A stretch of DNA of 64,000 nucleotides, taken from the NCBI RefSeq assembly GCF_037076355.1, contig NZ_AP026968.1, positions 884,501 through 948,500 on the forward strand, written 5' to 3'. The notes under the pieces are model-generated. The model made no database searches, was not told where the DNA came from, and saw only the letters and a program-made list of their open reading frames with translations. A program made the translations under genes and the position numbers. How positions within the stretch are numbered: position 1 is the stretch's first letter; each line of letters begins with the position of its first letter. Source of the DNA: Streptococcus parapneumoniae. GTDB taxonomy: Bacteria > Bacillota > Bacilli > Lactobacillales > Streptococcaceae. Of this stretch, positions 11,217-21,243 are shown piece by piece.

Positions 11217-12503
11217 ATGACAGTTAAAATTGCTTTACTAGGATTTGGTACCGTTGCAAGTGGTGTGCCTTTCCTCCTAAAAGAAAATGGAGAAAAAATC
11301 AATCAATCAGCACATTCAGAGATTGAAGTTGCCAAGGTATTGGTCAAGGATGAAGATGAAAAGAATCGCTTGCTTGCAGCAGGGAATGACTTTAACTTTG
11401 TAACCAATGTGGATGATATTTTATCAGACCAAGACATTACCATCGTAGTGGAATTGATGGGGCGTATCGAACCTGCTAAGACCTTTATCACTCGTGCTTT
11501 GGAAGCTGGAAAACACGTTGTTACTGCAAACAAGGACCTTTTGGCTGTCCATGGTGCAGAATTGTTAGAAATCGCTAAAGCTAACAAGGTAGCACTTTAC
11601 TACGAAGCAGCGGTAGCTGGTGGGATTCCAATTCTTCGTACCTTGGCAAATTCCTTGGCTTCTGATAAAATCACGCGCGTGCTTGGAGTAGTCAACGGAA
11701 CTTCCAACTTCATGATGACCAAGATGGTGGAAGAAGGCTGGTCTTACGACGATGCTCTTGCGGAAGCGCAAAGACTTGGTTTTGCAGAAAGCGACCCGAC
11801 AAATGACGTGGATGGGATTGATGCAGCCTACAAGATGGTGATTTTGAGCCAATTTGCCTTTGGCATGAAGGTTGCATTTGACGATGTAGCCCACAAGGGA
11901 ATTCGCAACATCACACCAGAAGACGTAGCTGTGGCTCAAGATCTTGGCTATGTAGTGAAATTGGTTGGTTCTATCGAGGAAACTCCTTCAGGTATTGCTG
12001 CAGAAGTAACTCCAACCTTCCTACCTAAAGCACACCCACTTGCCAGTGTGAATGGCGTAATGAACGCTGTCTTTGTAGAATCTATCGGTATTGGTGAGTC
12101 TATGTACTATGGACCAGGTGCTGGTCAAAAACCAACTGCTACGAGTGTTGTGGCGGATATTGTCCGTATCGTTCGTCGTCTGAATGATGGAACCATCGGT
12201 AAAGACTTCAACGAATATAGCCGTGACTTGGTCTTGGCAAATCCTGAGGATGTTAAAGCAAACTACTACTTCTCAATCTTGGCTCCAGACTCAAAAGGTC
12301 AGGTCTTGAAATTGGCTGAAATCTTCAATGCTCAAGATATTTCCTTCAAGCAAATCCTTCAAGATGGCAAAGAAGGTGACAAGGCGCGTGTTGTGATCAT
12401 CACACACAAGATTAATAAAGCCCAGCTTGAAAATGTCTCAGCTGAATTGAAGAAGGTTTCAGAATTCGACCTCTTGAATACCTTTAAGGTGCTAGGAGAA
12501 TAA
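11217..12503 (+). CDS. hom: Homoserine dehydrogenase
   Basis: 428 residues. It reduces aspartate semialdehyde to homoserine for threonine and methionine synthesis. Rossmann motif LGFGTVASG is at residues 8-16, the catalytic central domain includes the [11 protein letters not shown] and [13 protein letters not shown] blocks, and the C-terminal ACT domain starts near residue 350 ([15 protein letters not shown]). The start at 11217 follows GAGGAG at 11206-11211; the in-frame ATG at 11184 lies inside the -10 region and is unlikely. thrB starts 1 nt after the stop. Confidence 0.96.
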   Translation: MTVKIALLGFGTVASGVPFLLKENGEKINQSAHSEIEVAKVLVKDEDEKNRLLAAGNDFNFVTNVDDILSDQDITIVVELMGRIEPAKTFITRALEAGKHVVTANKDLLAVHGAELLEIAKANKVALYYEAAVAGGIPILRTLANSLASDKITRVLGVVNGTSNFMMTKMVEEGWSYDDALAEAQRLGFAESDPTNDVDGIDAAYKMVILSQFAFGMKVAFDDVAHKGIRNITPEDVAVAQDLGYVVKLVGSIEETPSGIAAEVTPTFLPKAHPLASVNGVMNAVFVESIGIGESMYYGPGAGQKPTATSVVADIVRIVRRLNDGTIGKDFNEYSRDLVLANPEDVKANYYFSILAPDSKGQVLKLAEIFNAQDISFKQILQDGKEGDKARVVIITHKINKAQLENVSAELKKVSEFDLLNTFKVLGE

Positions 12504-12504
12504 G

Positions 12505-13374
12505 ATGAAGATTATTGTACCTGCAACCAGTGCCAATATCGGGCCAGGTTTTGACTCGGTCGGTGTAGCTGTAACCAAGTATCTTCAAATCGAGGTTTGC
12601 GAAGAACGAGATGAGTGGTTGATTGAACACCAGATTGGCAAATGGATTCCACACGATGAGCGTAATCTCTTGCTCAAAATCGCTTTGCAAATTGTAGCAG
12701 ATCTACAACCAAGACGTTTGAAAATGACTAGTGATGTTCCCTTGGCGCGTGGTTTGGGTTCTTCCAGCTCGGTGATTGTTGCTGGGATTGAACTGGCCAA
12801 CCAACTGGGGAATCTCAACTTATCTGACCATGAAAAATTGCAGTTAGCGACCAAGATTGAAGGGCATCCTGACAATGTGGCTCCAGCTATTTATGGTAAT
12901 CTCGTTATTGCCAGCTCTGTTGATGGACAAGTTTCAGCTATCGTGGCTGACTTCCCAGAGTGTGATTTTCTAGCTTACATTCCAAACTATGAATTACGTA
13001 CTCGCGACAGCCGTAGTGTCTTGCCTAAAAAATTGTCTTATAAGGAAGCTGTTGCAGCTAGTTCTATCGCCAATGTGGCTGTTGCTGCCTTGTTGGCAGG
13101 AGATATGGTGACAGCTGGTCAAGCAATCGAGGGAGACCTCTTCCATGAGCGCTATCGTCAGGACTTGGTGAGAGAATTTGCGACGATTAAGCAAGTAGCC
13201 AAAGAAAATGGTGCCTATGCAACATACCTCTCTGGTGCTGGGCCGACAGTTATGGTTCTGGCTTCTCATGACAAGATGCCAACAATTAAGGCAGAATTGG
13301 AAAAGCAACCTTTCAAAGGAAAACTGCATGATTTGAGAGTTGATACCCAAGGTGTCCGTGTAGAAGCAAAATAA
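12505..13374 (+). CDS. thrB: Homoserine kinase
   Basis: 289 residues of the GHMP kinase family. The ATP loop [11 protein letters not shown] is near residues 79-89, N-terminal [13 protein letters not shown] is the substrate-site motif, and C-terminal [10 protein letters not shown] completes the fold. It phosphorylates homoserine for threonine synthase, which is not in this window. A terminator follows at 13384-13430. Confidence 0.96.
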   Translation: MKIIVPATSANIGPGFDSVGVAVTKYLQIEVCEERDEWLIEHQIGKWIPHDERNLLLKIALQIVADLQPRRLKMTSDVPLARGLGSSSSVIVAGIELANQLGNLNLSDHEKLQLATKIEGHPDNVAPAIYGNLVIASSVDGQVSAIVADFPECDFLAYIPNYELRTRDSRSVLPKKLSYKEAVAASSIANVAVAALLAGDMVTAGQAIEGDLFHERYRQDLVREFATIKQVAKENGAYATYLSGAGPTVMVLASHDKMPTIKAELEKQPFKGKLHDLRVDTQGVRVEAK

Positions 13375-13383
13375 AGAATAGAA

Positions 13384-13430
13384 GATAGGATGGGGAAACT
13401 CTCGACCAGAGGGCTTCCTATCCTTTTTTT
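13384..13430 (+). terminator. hom-thrB terminator
   Basis: Outer arms GATAGGA (13384-13390) and TCCTATC (13416-13422) followed by CTTTTTTT. The loop contains a second weak GC-rich stem. Confidence 0.75.
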
Positions 13431-13465
13431 GAAAAGAAGTCTAGTAGAAAGAAAAACTATATTCC

Positions 13466-13604
13466 ATACTCAATGAAAATCAAAGAGCAAACTAGGAAGC
13501 TAGCCGCAGGTTGCTCAAAGCAGTGCTTTGAGGTTGTAGATAGAAAACCATACCTACGGTAAGGCGACGCTGACGTGGTTTGAAGAGATTTTCGAAGAGT
13601 ATTA
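13466..13604 (-). repeat. BOX element 2
   Basis: From ATACTCAATGAAAATC to TTTTCGAAGAGTATTA. It contains the boxC core and a boxA with TACGGTAAGGCGACGCTGACG. It has no intact boxB unit. It lies between thrB and msrAB and ends 29 nt before the msrAB start. Confidence 0.92.
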
Positions 13605-13633
13605 GTTAAAAACGTGATAAAGGAGAAACGAAG

Positions 13634-14572
13634 ATGGCAGAAATTTATCTAGCAGGCGGTTGTTTTTGGGGCTTAGAGGAGTATTTTTCACGTATTCCTG
13701 GAGTGCTAGCAACCAGTGTTGGCTACGCTAATGGGCAAGTCGAAACGACCAATTACCAGCTGCTCAAGGAAACAGACCATGCAGAAACGGTTCAAGTGAT
13801 TTATGATGAGAAGACAGTGTCACTCAGAGAGATTTTACTTTATTATTTCCGTGTTATTGATCCATTATCAGTCAATCAACAAGGGAATGACCGTGGACGT
13901 CAATATCGAACTGGGATCTATTATCAGGATGAAGCAGATTTGCCAGCTATCTATACAGTGGTGCAGGAGCAGGAGCGCATGCTTGGTCGAAAGATTGCAG
14001 TAGAGGTGGAGAAACTTCGCCATTATATTTTAGCTGAAGATTACCACCAAGACTATCTTAAGAAGAATCCTTCAGGTTACTGTCATATCGATGTGACCGA
14101 TGCTGAGAAGCCATTGATTGATGCCTCTAACTATGAAAAGCCTAGTCAAGAGGTGCTAAGGAAAAGTTTGTCAGAAGAATCCTATCGTGTTACCCAAGAA
14201 GCTGCTACAGAGGCTCCATTTACTAATGCCTATGACCAAACCTTTGAAGAGGGGATTTATGTAGACATCACGACAGGTGAGCCACTCTTTTTTGCCAAGG
14301 ATAAGTTTGCCTCAGGTTGTGGTTGGCCAAGTTTTAGCCGTCCGATTTCCAAGGAATTGATTCATTATTACAAGGATCTCAGCCATGGGATGGAGCGAAT
14401 CGAGGTTCGTTCTCGGTCAGGCAATGCTCACTTGGGTCATGTTTTCACAGATGGACCTCGGGAGTTAGGTGGTCTCCGTTACTGTATCAATTCTGCATCC
14501 TTGCGTTTTGTATCCAAGGATGAGATGGAAGAGGCAGGGTATGGCTATTTATTACCGTACTTAAACAAATAA
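13634..14572 (+). CDS. msrAB: Peptide methionine sulfoxide reductase MsrA/MsrB fusion
   Basis: 312 residues. The MsrA domain has GCFWG at residues 9-13 (catalytic Cys) and the MsrB domain has SGCGWPSF and the catalytic [11 protein letters not shown] near the C-terminus. It repairs both S- and R-methionine sulfoxide in proteins. There is no signal peptide or membrane segment, so it is cytosolic, unlike the exported pneumococcal paralogue. AAAGGAG at 13620-13626 sets the start. It sits alone between BOX element 2 and a weak hairpin. Confidence 0.95.
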   Translation: MAEIYLAGGCFWGLEEYFSRIPGVLATSVGYANGQVETTNYQLLKETDHAETVQVIYDEKTVSLREILLYYFRVIDPLSVNQQGNDRGRQYRTGIYYQDEADLPAIYTVVQEQERMLGRKIAVEVEKLRHYILAEDYHQDYLKKNPSGYCHIDVTDAEKPLIDASNYEKPSQEVLRKSLSEESYRVTQEAATEAPFTNAYDQTFEEGIYVDITTGEPLFFAKDKFASGCGWPSFSRPISKELIHYYKDLSHGMERIEVRSRSGNAHLGHVFTDGPRELGGLRYCINSASLRFVSKDEMEEAGYGYLLPYLNK

Positions 14573-14577
14573 AACAG

Positions 14578-14602
14578 AGAGGGTGGGCACTTCCCACTTT
14601 CT
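14578..14602 (+). terminator. Weak terminator-like hairpin after msrAB
   Basis: GTGGG-cactt-CCCAC flanked by G/T-pairing sequence and followed by a T-rich run to 14610. The stem is short. Confidence 0.4.
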
Positions 14603-14632
14603 TCATTTTTAGAATACGAATAGAAGGGATTT

Positions 14633-16357
14633 ATGAAACACCTATTATCTTACTTCAAGCCCTACATCAAGGAATCAATTTTAGCACCCTTGTTCAAGTT
14701 ACTAGAAGCTGTGTTTGAGCTTCTTGTTCCCATGGTGATTGCAGGGATTGTTGACCAATCCTTGCCCCAGAGAGATCAAGGACACCTCTGGATGCAGATT
14801 GGCCTGCTCCTTATCTTTGCAGTGATTGGCGTTGTGGTGGCCTTGGTAGCTCAGTTTTACTCAGCCAAGGCAGCGGTAGGATTTGCCAAAGAATTGACGG
14901 ACGATCTTTATCGTCATATTCTGTCTTTACCTAAGGACAGTAGAGACCGTTTGACCACTTCTAGCTTGGTGACTCGCTTGACTTCGGATACCTATCAGAT
15001 TCAGACTGGTATTAATCAATTCCTGCGTCTTTTTTTACGAGCGCCTATTATCGTTTTTGGGGCTATCTTTATGGCCTATCGCATCTCAGCTGAGCTGACT
15101 TTCTGGTTCTTGGTCATGGTTGTCATTTTGACCATTGTTATTGTAGGGCTCTCTCGACTGGTCAATCCTCTCTACAGTGTTCTCAGAAAGAAAACGGACC
15201 AACTGGTTCAGGAAACGCGTCAGCAATTACAAGGGATGCGGGTTATTCGTGCTTTTGGTCAAGAAAAACGAGAGTTACATATTTTTCAAACTCTTAACCA
15301 AGTCTATGCTAGATTACAAGAAAAGACAGGTTTCTGGTCTAGTTTATTAACCCCTCTGACTTATCTGATTGTCAATGGAACTCTTCTCGTTATTATCTGG
15401 CAGGGATATGTTTCTATTCAAGGAGGCTTGCTCAGTCAAGGTGCTCTCATTGCCCTCATCAACTATCTCCTACAGATTTTGGTGGAATTGGTCAAGTTAG
15501 CCATGCTGATCAATTCCCTCAACCAGTCCTATATCTCAGCTAAGCGAATCGAGGAAGTCTTTGCTGAGGCTCCAGAAGATATTCACTTAGAGCTAGAACA
15601 AAAGCAAGCTACCAGTGATCAGGTTTTACAAGTTCAAGAACTGACCTTTACCTATCCTGATGCGGGCCAGCCTTCTCTGAGAGACATTTCCTTTGATATG
15701 AAGCAAGGGCAAATCCTTGGTATCATTGGGGGAACGGGTTCTGGTAAATCAAGTTTGGTGCAAGTCATTCTTGGACTTTATCCAGCAGACAAGGGGAGCA
15801 TTGACCTTTATCGAAATGGACGTAGTCCTCTTAATTTGGAGCAGTGGCGGTCTTGGATTGCCTATGTACCTCAAAAAGTCGAACTCTTTAAAGGAACTAT
15901 TCGTTCCAACTTGACTCTAGGTTTCAATCAAGAACTATCTGATCAGCAACTCTGGCAGGCCTTGGAAATTGCGCAAGCTAAGGATTTTGTCAGTGAAAAG
16001 GAAGGGCTTTTGGATGCCCTAGTTGAGGCAGGAGGACGAAATTTCTCAGGTGGTCAAAAACAAAGGCTGTCTATTGCACGTGCAGTCTTGCGTCAGGCTC
16101 CATTTCTCATCCTAGATGATGCAACCTCGGCCCTCGACACCATTACCGAGTCCAAGCTGTTGAAGGCTATTCGAGAGAACTTACCAAACACGAGCTTAAT
16201 CTTGATTTCTCAACGAACCTCGACTTTACAGATGGCTGACCAGATTCTCCTCTTGGAAAAAGGGGAGCTTCTAGCTATCGGCAAGCACGATGACTTGATG
16301 AAATCCAGCCAAGTCTATCGCGAAATCAATGCATCCCAACATGGAAAGGAGGACTAG
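14633..16357 (+). CDS. ABC exporter half-transporter, degenerate-site subunit
   Basis: 574 residues: six-helix type IV exporter membrane domain (about 15-300) then a nucleotide-binding domain. Walker A GGTGSGKSS is near 364, signature FSGGQKQRLS near 471, Walker B ends LILDDATSALD near 495 with Asp where the catalytic Glu is expected, and the H-loop reads SQRTST, Gln replacing His. The next gene's signature is LSVGQ, so the pair has one degenerate and one consensus ATP site, as in BmrCD/LmrCD-type multidrug exporters. Substrate unknown. The stop is 1 nt before the partner's start. Confidence 0.92.
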   Translation: MKHLLSYFKPYIKESILAPLFKLLEAVFELLVPMVIAGIVDQSLPQRDQGHLWMQIGLLLIFAVIGVVVALVAQFYSAKAAVGFAKELTDDLYRHILSLPKDSRDRLTTSSLVTRLTSDTYQIQTGINQFLRLFLRAPIIVFGAIFMAYRISAELTFWFLVMVVILTIVIVGLSRLVNPLYSVLRKKTDQLVQETRQQLQGMRVIRAFGQEKRELHIFQTLNQVYARLQEKTGFWSSLLTPLTYLIVNGTLLVIIWQGYVSIQGGLLSQGALIALINYLLQILVELVKLAMLINSLNQSYISAKRIEEVFAEAPEDIHLELEQKQATSDQVLQVQELTFTYPDAGQPSLRDISFDMKQGQILGIIGGTGSGKSSLVQVILGLYPADKGSIDLYRNGRSPLNLEQWRSWIAYVPQKVELFKGTIRSNLTLGFNQELSDQQLWQALEIAQAKDFVSEKEGLLDALVEAGGRNFSGGQKQRLSIARAVLRQAPFLILDDATSALDTITESKLLKAIRENLPNTSLILISQRTSTLQMADQILLLEKGELLAIGKHDDLMKSSQVYREINASQHGKED

Positions 16358-16358
16358 C

Positions 16359-18107
16359 ATGAGACGACAAACTGCAAATCAAACACTCACACGTTTGGCC
16401 AAAGATTTAGCAAGTCATCCTTTCCTCCTTTTTCTAGCCTTTCTAGGAACTATTGCCCAAGTTGGCTTATCGATTTACCTACCTATCTTGATTGGGCAGG
16501 TCATCGACCAAGTCCTAGTGGCTGGTTCTTCACTAGTCTTTTGGCAGATTTTTCTCCAGATGATCTTGGTGGTCATAGGAAATACTCTGGTACAATGGGC
16601 TAATCCTCTTCTCTATAATCGCCTAATCTTTTCTTATACCAGAGACTTGCGAGAGCGAATCATCCATAAGCTCCATAGTTTACCGATTGCCTTTGTGGAT
16701 CGGCAAGGCAGTGGGGAGATGGTTAGTCGTGTAACCACGGACATAGAACAGTTGGCAGCTGGCTTGACTATGATTTTTAACCAATTTTTCATTGGCATCT
16801 TGATGATTTTGGTTAGTATTCTAGCCATGCTCCAAATTCATCTCCTCATGACTCTCTTAGTCTTGCTGTTGACGCCACTATCCATGGTGATTTCACGCTT
16901 TATTGCCAAACGCTCCTATCATCTCTTTCAGAAGCAAACAGAGACCAGAGGAATTCAGACTCAGTTGATTGAAGAATCGCTTAGCCAGCAGAATATTATC
17001 CAGTCATTTAATGCTCAAACAGAGTTTATCCAAAGGCTACGTGAGGCTAATGACAACTATGCAGGTTATTCGCAGTCAGCTATCTTTTATTCATCAACGG
17101 TCAATCCTTCGACTCGCTTTGTCAATGCACTCATTTATGCTCTTCTTGCTGGAGTGGGAGCTTATCGTATCATGATGGGGTCCACCTTGACCATTGGGCG
17201 TTTAGTGACCTTTTTGAACTATGTTCAACAGTATACCAAGCCCTTTAACGATATTTCTTCAGTGCTAGCTGAGTTGCAAAGTGCTCTTGCTTGCGCAGAG
17301 CGTGTCTATGCTGTCTTAGAAAGCTCTGAGGTGGCTGAAACAGGTAAGGAAGTCTTGACTAGTGACCAAGTTAAGGGAGCTATTTCCTTTAAACAGGTTT
17401 CTTTTGGCTACCATCCTGAAAAGATTTTGATTAAGGATTTGTCTATCGATATTCCAGCTGGTAGCAAGGTAGCCATCGTTGGTCCGACAGGTGCTGGGAA
17501 ATCAACTCTTATCAATCTCCTTATGCGATTTTACCCCATTAACTCGGGAGACATCTTGCTGGATGGGAAATCCATTTATGATTATAGTCGTGCCTCTTTA
17601 CGCCAGCAGTTTGGAATGGTGCTCCAAGAAACCTGGCTCAAGCAAGGAACCATTCATGACAATATTGCCTTTGGCAATCCTGAAGCTAGTCGGGAGCAAG
17701 TGATTGCTGCTGCCAAAGCAGCCAATGCAGACTTTTTCATCCAACAGTTGCCGCAGGGTTACGATACCAAGTTGGAAAATGCAGGAGAATCTCTCTCTGT
17801 CGGTCAAGCCCAGCTCTTGACCATTGCCCGAGTCTTTCTGGCTATTCCAAAGATTCTTATCTTAGACGAGGCAACCTCTTCCATTGATACGCGGACAGAA
17901 GTGCTGGCACAGGATGCCTTTGCAAAACTCATGAAGGGGCGTACAAGCTTTATCATTGCCCACCGCTTGTCAACCATTCAGGATGCGGTTTTGATTCTTG
18001 TCTTGGTGGATGGCGACATTGTTGAGTATGGGAACCATCAGGATCTCATAGCTAGAAAGGGCAAGTATTACCAAATGCAGCAAGCTGCAGCTTTTAGTTC
18101 TGAATAA
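16359..18107 (+). CDS. ABC exporter half-transporter, catalytic-site subunit
   Basis: 582 residues, same exporter architecture as its neighbour. Walker A GPTGAGKST is near residue 375, a degenerate signature LSVGQAQLL near 478, a normal Walker B LILDEATSSID near 498 and a normal H-loop AHRLST near 532. Together with the upstream gene it forms an asymmetric heterodimer. The start is 16359: AAAGGAGG lies at 16346-16353, and MRRQTANQTLTR begins 1 nt after the previous stop. An in-frame start at 16329 lies inside that gene and is less likely. A terminator follows. Confidence 0.92.
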   Translation: MRRQTANQTLTRLAKDLASHPFLLFLAFLGTIAQVGLSIYLPILIGQVIDQVLVAGSSLVFWQIFLQMILVVIGNTLVQWANPLLYNRLIFSYTRDLRERIIHKLHSLPIAFVDRQGSGEMVSRVTTDIEQLAAGLTMIFNQFFIGILMILVSILAMLQIHLLMTLLVLLLTPLSMVISRFIAKRSYHLFQKQTETRGIQTQLIEESLSQQNIIQSFNAQTEFIQRLREANDNYAGYSQSAIFYSSTVNPSTRFVNALIYALLAGVGAYRIMMGSTLTIGRLVTFLNYVQQYTKPFNDISSVLAELQSALACAERVYAVLESSEVAETGKEVLTSDQVKGAISFKQVSFGYHPEKILIKDLSIDIPAGSKVAIVGPTGAGKSTLINLLMRFYPINSGDILLDGKSIYDYSRASLRQQFGMVLQETWLKQGTIHDNIAFGNPEASREQVIAAAKAANADFFIQQLPQGYDTKLENAGESLSVGQAQLLTIARVFLAIPKILILDEATSSIDTRTEVLAQDAFAKLMKGRTSFIIAHRLSTIQDAVLILVLVDGDIVEYGNHQDLIARKGKYYQMQQAAAFSSE

Positions 18108-18135
18108 TCATTTCTACTTTGAAATTTTAGAGCCG

Positions 18136-18166
18136 AAAAAAGTTGCCTTCGGGTGACTTTTTTGTT
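18136..18166 (+). terminator. Terminator of the ABC exporter operon
   Basis: AAAAAAGT-tgccttcgggtg-ACTTTTTT with an inner CC-ttc-GG. Confidence 0.8.
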
Positions 18167-18193
18167 ACAATAGCTAGAAAAATTGTTCACTGT

Positions 18194-18381
18194 AATACTC
18201 AATGAAAATCAAAGATTAAACTAGGAAGCTAGCCGCAGGTTACTAAAAGCACTGCTTTGAGATTGTGGATAGAACTGACGAAGTCAGCTCAAAACACTGT
18301 TTTGAGGTTGTAGATAAGACTGACGAAGTCAGTAACCATACATACGGCAAGGTGAAGCTGACGTGGTTTGAAGAGAGTATA
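18194..18381 (-). repeat. BOX element 3 (with boxB; 12-nt deletion in boxA)
   Basis: Layout on the plus strand: boxC-like end, two CTG(C/T)TTTGAG hairpin units each followed by CTGACGAAGTCAG, then boxA. The boxA end reads TGGTTTGAAGAGAGTATA; other copies have TGAAGAGATTTTCGAAGAGTATA, so 12 nt are missing. The element ends 15 nt before the ribosome binding site of the deaminase gene and would be transcribed with it if the promoter lies upstream. Confidence 0.92.
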
Positions 18382-18408
18382 AATTGTCTTTTAGAAAAGG
18401 AGCCTATA

Positions 18409-19668
18409 ATGAAAGTCTTTCAGCATGTAAACATCGTGACTTGTGACCAAGATTTCCATGTTCATTTGGATGGAATCTTAGCAGTTAAGGATTCTCAAAT
18501 CGTCTATGTCGGTCAAGAGAAGCCAGAGATTTTAGAGCAAGCTGAGCAGATTATAGACTATCAGGGAGCCTGGATCATGCCTGGTTTGGTCAATTGCCAC
18601 ACTCATTCTGCTATGACAGGATTGCGAGGGATTCGAGATGATAGCAATCTCCATGAATGGCTCAATGACTATATCTGGCCTGCAGAAGCAGGATTTACTC
18701 CCGACATGACTACAAGAGCGGTTAAAGAAGCTATGATAGAGATGCTCCAGTCAGGAACAACAACCTTTAATGATATGTATAATCCCAATGGTGTGGAGAT
18801 TGAGCGGATTTATCAGGCAGTGAAAGATTCCAAGATGCGTTGTTATTTCTCACCGACCCTCTTTTCTTCAGATACAGAAACAACTGATGAGACCATAAGC
18901 AGAACACGAGCTATTATCGAGACAATCATAGGATATGAAAATCCAAATTTCAAGGTTATGGTAGCCCCACATTCTCCCTACAGCTGTAGTAGAGACTTGC
19001 TGCAAGCGAGTTTAGATATGGCAAAAGAGTTTGCTATTCCAATCCATATCCATGTTGCGGAGACCAAGGAGGAGTCAGGCATTCTCCTGAAACGCTACGG
19101 CAAACGCCCCCTCGCTTTTCTAGAAGAACTGGGTTACTTAGAGCATCCGTCTGTCTTTGCTCACGGGGTCGAATTAAATGAGCGAGAAATTGAACGCTTA
19201 GCAACTTCTTACGTGGCTATCGCCCACAATCCTATCAGTAACCTCAAACTGGCATCAGGAGTTGCTCCAATTATCCAACTGCAAAAAGCAGGAGTAGCAG
19301 TCGGAATTGCGACAGATTCAGTTGCTTCCAACAACAACCTTGATATGTTTGAGGAAGGACGGACTGCAGCCCTTCTTCAGAAGATGAAAAGTGGAGATGC
19401 CAGCCAATTTCCTATCGAAACAGCTCTCAAGTCACTGACAATCGAAGGTGCTAAGGTCCTTGGAATGGACGAACAGATAGGAAGTCTGGAAGTTGGCAAG
19501 CAAGCAGATTTTCTCGTTATTCAACCACAAGGGAAAATCCATCTTCAACCCCAAGAAAATATGCTCTCTCACCTGGTTTATGCTGTTAAATCCAGTGATG
19601 TTGATGATGTCTATATCGGCGGAGAACAGGTTGTTAAGCAAGGTCAAGTCCTGACAGTAGAACTTTAG
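18409..19668 (+). CDS. mtaD: 5-methylthioadenosine/S-adenosylhomocysteine deaminase-like amidohydrolase
   Basis: 419 residues of the Atz/Trz amidohydrolase superfamily. Metal motif VNCHTHSAM, then PHSPYSCS, HVAETKEE, FAHGVEL and ATDSVASNNNLDMF give the His/His/His/Asp zinc set. These enzymes deaminate MTA/SAH (or related aminohydrolase substrates); the specific substrate is not certain. AAAGGAG at 18396-18402 fixes the start. The reading frame continues upstream to 18265, but that part is BOX repeat sequence and not a real N-terminus. No terminator is clear before the rplJ promoter. Confidence 0.88.
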   Translation: MKVFQHVNIVTCDQDFHVHLDGILAVKDSQIVYVGQEKPEILEQAEQIIDYQGAWIMPGLVNCHTHSAMTGLRGIRDDSNLHEWLNDYIWPAEAGFTPDMTTRAVKEAMIEMLQSGTTTFNDMYNPNGVEIERIYQAVKDSKMRCYFSPTLFSSDTETTDETISRTRAIIETIIGYENPNFKVMVAPHSPYSCSRDLLQASLDMAKEFAIPIHIHVAETKEESGILLKRYGKRPLAFLEELGYLEHPSVFAHGVELNEREIERLATSYVAIAHNPISNLKLASGVAPIIQLQKAGVAVGIATDSVASNNNLDMFEEGRTAALLQKMKSGDASQFPIETALKSLTIEGAKVLGMDEQIGSLEVGKQADFLVIQPQGKIHLQPQENMLSHLVYAVKSSDVDDVYIGGEQVVKQGQVLTVEL

Positions 19669-19711
19669 AAGAAAAATCACGAAAAAATTTTAAAAAAAGT
19701 TTGCAAAAATC

Positions 19712-19740
19712 TTGCATTCTTTTTTTAACTATGCTATACT
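19712..19740 (+). promoter_or_regulatory. rplJ-rplL promoter
   Basis: TTGCAT, 17-nt spacer, TATACT with an upstream TG (TGCTATACT). The expected start of transcription is near 19747, upstream of the L10 leader. Confidence 0.8.
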
Positions 19741-19746
19741 TATATA

Positions 19747-19906
19747 CGGTTTGAAAAAACTGCCTAAGACAGTAGGGGAGCAGGACTCATAAATATCCTA
19801 CCGAGGACAAAACGTATCATGTAAAAAGAAGCGTATTGTACTTTCGTGTCTAGGTTTGGGCGCGTTTTTCTTTTGAAAAATTTCCCCAAGCAAAATAATA
19901 ACGGAG
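19747..19906 (+). promoter_or_regulatory. L10 (rplJ) leader, ribosomal protein autoregulatory element
   Basis: About 170 nt between promoter and rplJ. It contains the conserved L10-leader segments CTGCCTAAGACAGTAGG, GGACTCATAAATAT and CCTACCGAGGACAAAACG, then a late hairpin whose 3' side is GGGCGCGTTTTTCTTTT, an attenuator-like structure. L10 (with L12) binding to this RNA is known to repress the operon in Firmicutes. Annotation is by motif recognition; a covariance-model match was not run. Confidence 0.85.
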
Positions 19907-19918
19907 GTGAACACACTA

Positions 19919-20419
19919 ATGAGTGAAGCAATTATTGCTAAAAAAGCGGAACTAGTTGACGTAGTAGCTGAGAAAATGAAAGCTGCTGCATCTATCGTCG
20001 TTGTAGACGCTCGTGGTTTGACAGTTGAGCAAGATACAGTTCTTCGTCGTGAGCTTCGTGGAAGCGAAGTTGAGTATAAAGTGATTAAAAACTCAATCTT
20101 GCGTCGTGCAGCTGAAAAAGCTGGTCTTGAAGATCTTGCATCTGTATTTGTTGGACCATCTGCAGTAGCATTTTCTAACGAAGATGTTATCGCACCAGCG
20201 AAAATCTTGAACGACTTTTCTAAAAACGCTGAAGCACTTGAAATCAAAGGTGGTGCAATCGAAGGCGCTGTCGCATCTAAAGAAGAGATTCTTGCACTTG
20301 CAACTCTTCCAAACCGCGAAGGACTTCTTTCTATGCTCCTTTCTGTACTTCAAGCGCCAGTGCGCAACGTTGCTCTTGCAGTCAAAGCGGTTGCAGACAA
20401 CAAAGAAGACGCAGCTTAA
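19919..20419 (+). CDS. rplJ: 50S ribosomal protein L10
   Basis: 166 residues. The N-terminal RNA-binding part ([20 protein letters not shown]) is followed by the C-terminal helix that anchors L7/L12 dimers. Start MSEAIIAKK at 19919 is preceded by GGAGGTGA at 19903-19910; an in-frame GTG at 19907 sits inside that Shine-Dalgarno and is rejected. The protein builds the ribosomal stalk base and represses its own operon through the leader upstream. Codon use is strongly biased, as in other ribosomal genes. Confidence 0.98.
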   Translation: MSEAIIAKKAELVDVVAEKMKAAASIVVVDARGLTVEQDTVLRRELRGSEVEYKVIKNSILRRAAEKAGLEDLASVFVGPSAVAFSNEDVIAPAKILNDFSKNAEALEIKGGAIEGAVASKEEILALATLPNREGLLSMLLSVLQAPVRNVALAVKAVADNKEDAA

Positions 20420-20491
20420 TCTTAAGCTACGCAGCGTAGCCTAGCTACGAAAATCTATTATAAATTTAAAACATATTTGGAGGAAATAACA

Positions 20492-20860
20492 ATGGCATTG
20501 AACATTGAAAACATTATTGCTGAAATTAAAGAAGCTTCAATCCTTGAATTGAACGACCTTGTAAAAGCTATCGAAGAAGAATTTGGTGTAACTGCAGCTG
20601 CTCCTGTAGCTGTTGCTGCGGCTGGTGCTGCTGACGCTGGTGCTGCTAAAGATTCATTCGACGTTGAATTGACATCTGCGGGCGACAAAAAAGTTGGCGT
20701 TATCAAAGTTGTACGTGAAATCACTGGTCTTGGTCTTAAAGAAGCTAAAGAACTTGTTGACGGTGCACCAGCACTTGTTAAAGAAGGCGTTGCAACTGCA
20801 GAAGCTGAAGAAATCAAAGCTAAATTGGAAGAAGCTGGAGCTTCAGTTACTCTTAAATAA
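20492..20860 (+). CDS. rplL: 50S ribosomal protein L7/L12
   Basis: 122 residues: N-terminal dimerisation helices ([19 protein letters not shown]), an Ala/Gly-rich hinge near 38-55 and the conserved C-terminal domain ([24 protein letters not shown]). It recruits translation GTPases to the ribosome. The start at 20492 has TTGGAGGAAA upstream; the in-frame TTG at 20477 overlaps this site. It lies 72 nt after rplJ; the spacer contains a CTACGCAGCGTAG hairpin. A terminator follows. Confidence 0.98.
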   Translation: MALNIENIIAEIKEASILELNDLVKAIEEEFGVTAAAPVAVAAAGAADAGAAKDSFDVELTSAGDKKVGVIKVVREITGLGLKEAKELVDGAPALVKEGVATAEAEEIKAKLEEAGASVTLK

Positions 20861-20895
20861 TAGAGCGACTACATTAGTAGCTTAAAAACATGATT

Positions 20896-20930
20896 AAACC
20901 GTTATTCTTAGGAGTAGCGGTTTTTCTTTT
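20896..20930 (+). terminator. rplJ-rplL terminator
   Basis: AAACCG ... CGGTTT followed by TTTCTTTTT. Confidence 0.8.
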
Positions 20931-20956
20931 TGTATAAAAAAGTTGGCGAGTAAGTA

Positions 20957-21154
20957 ATACTCAATAAAAATCAAAGAGCAAACTAGGAAGCTAGCCGCAG
21001 GCTGCTCAAAACACTGTTTTGAGGTTGTGGATGAAACTGACGAAGTCAGCTCAAAACACTGTTTTGAGGTTGCAGATAGAGCTGACGAAGTCAGTATCAT
21101 ATACATACGGTAAGGCGACGCTGACGTGGTTTGAAGAGATTTTCGAAGAGTATA
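20957..21154 (-). repeat. BOX element 4 (two hairpin units)
   Basis: Longest and most complete BOX in the window. On the plus strand: boxC core, two CAAAACACTGTTTTGAGG units with CTGACGAAGTCAG spacers, then a full boxA with TACGGTAAGGCGACGCTGACG and TTTTCGAAGAGTATA. It lies between rplL and the convergent gdhA. Confidence 0.95.
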
Positions 21155-21243
21155 AAATAGATTGAATTTAGAATAGTCCACCGAGTTTTATAAAACATTG
21201 TTAGAAATTGGTTTGAATTCCGAAATCAATTTGTTTGGTTTTT

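Noticed and set aside
18265-18408. N-terminal extension of the MTA/SAH deaminase reading frame
   Set aside because: The 48 extra codons are BOX repeat sequence; the ribosome binding site AAAGGAG and the family N-terminus support the start at 18409.
19798-20247. Minus-strand open frame across the L10 leader and rplJ
   Set aside because: It is the antisense shadow of a highly biased ribosomal gene, without ribosome binding site or family resemblance.
10097-21154. Repeats as a CRISPR array
   Set aside because: The repeats are dispersed BOX elements over 11 kb with genes between them and no regular spacers or cas genes.
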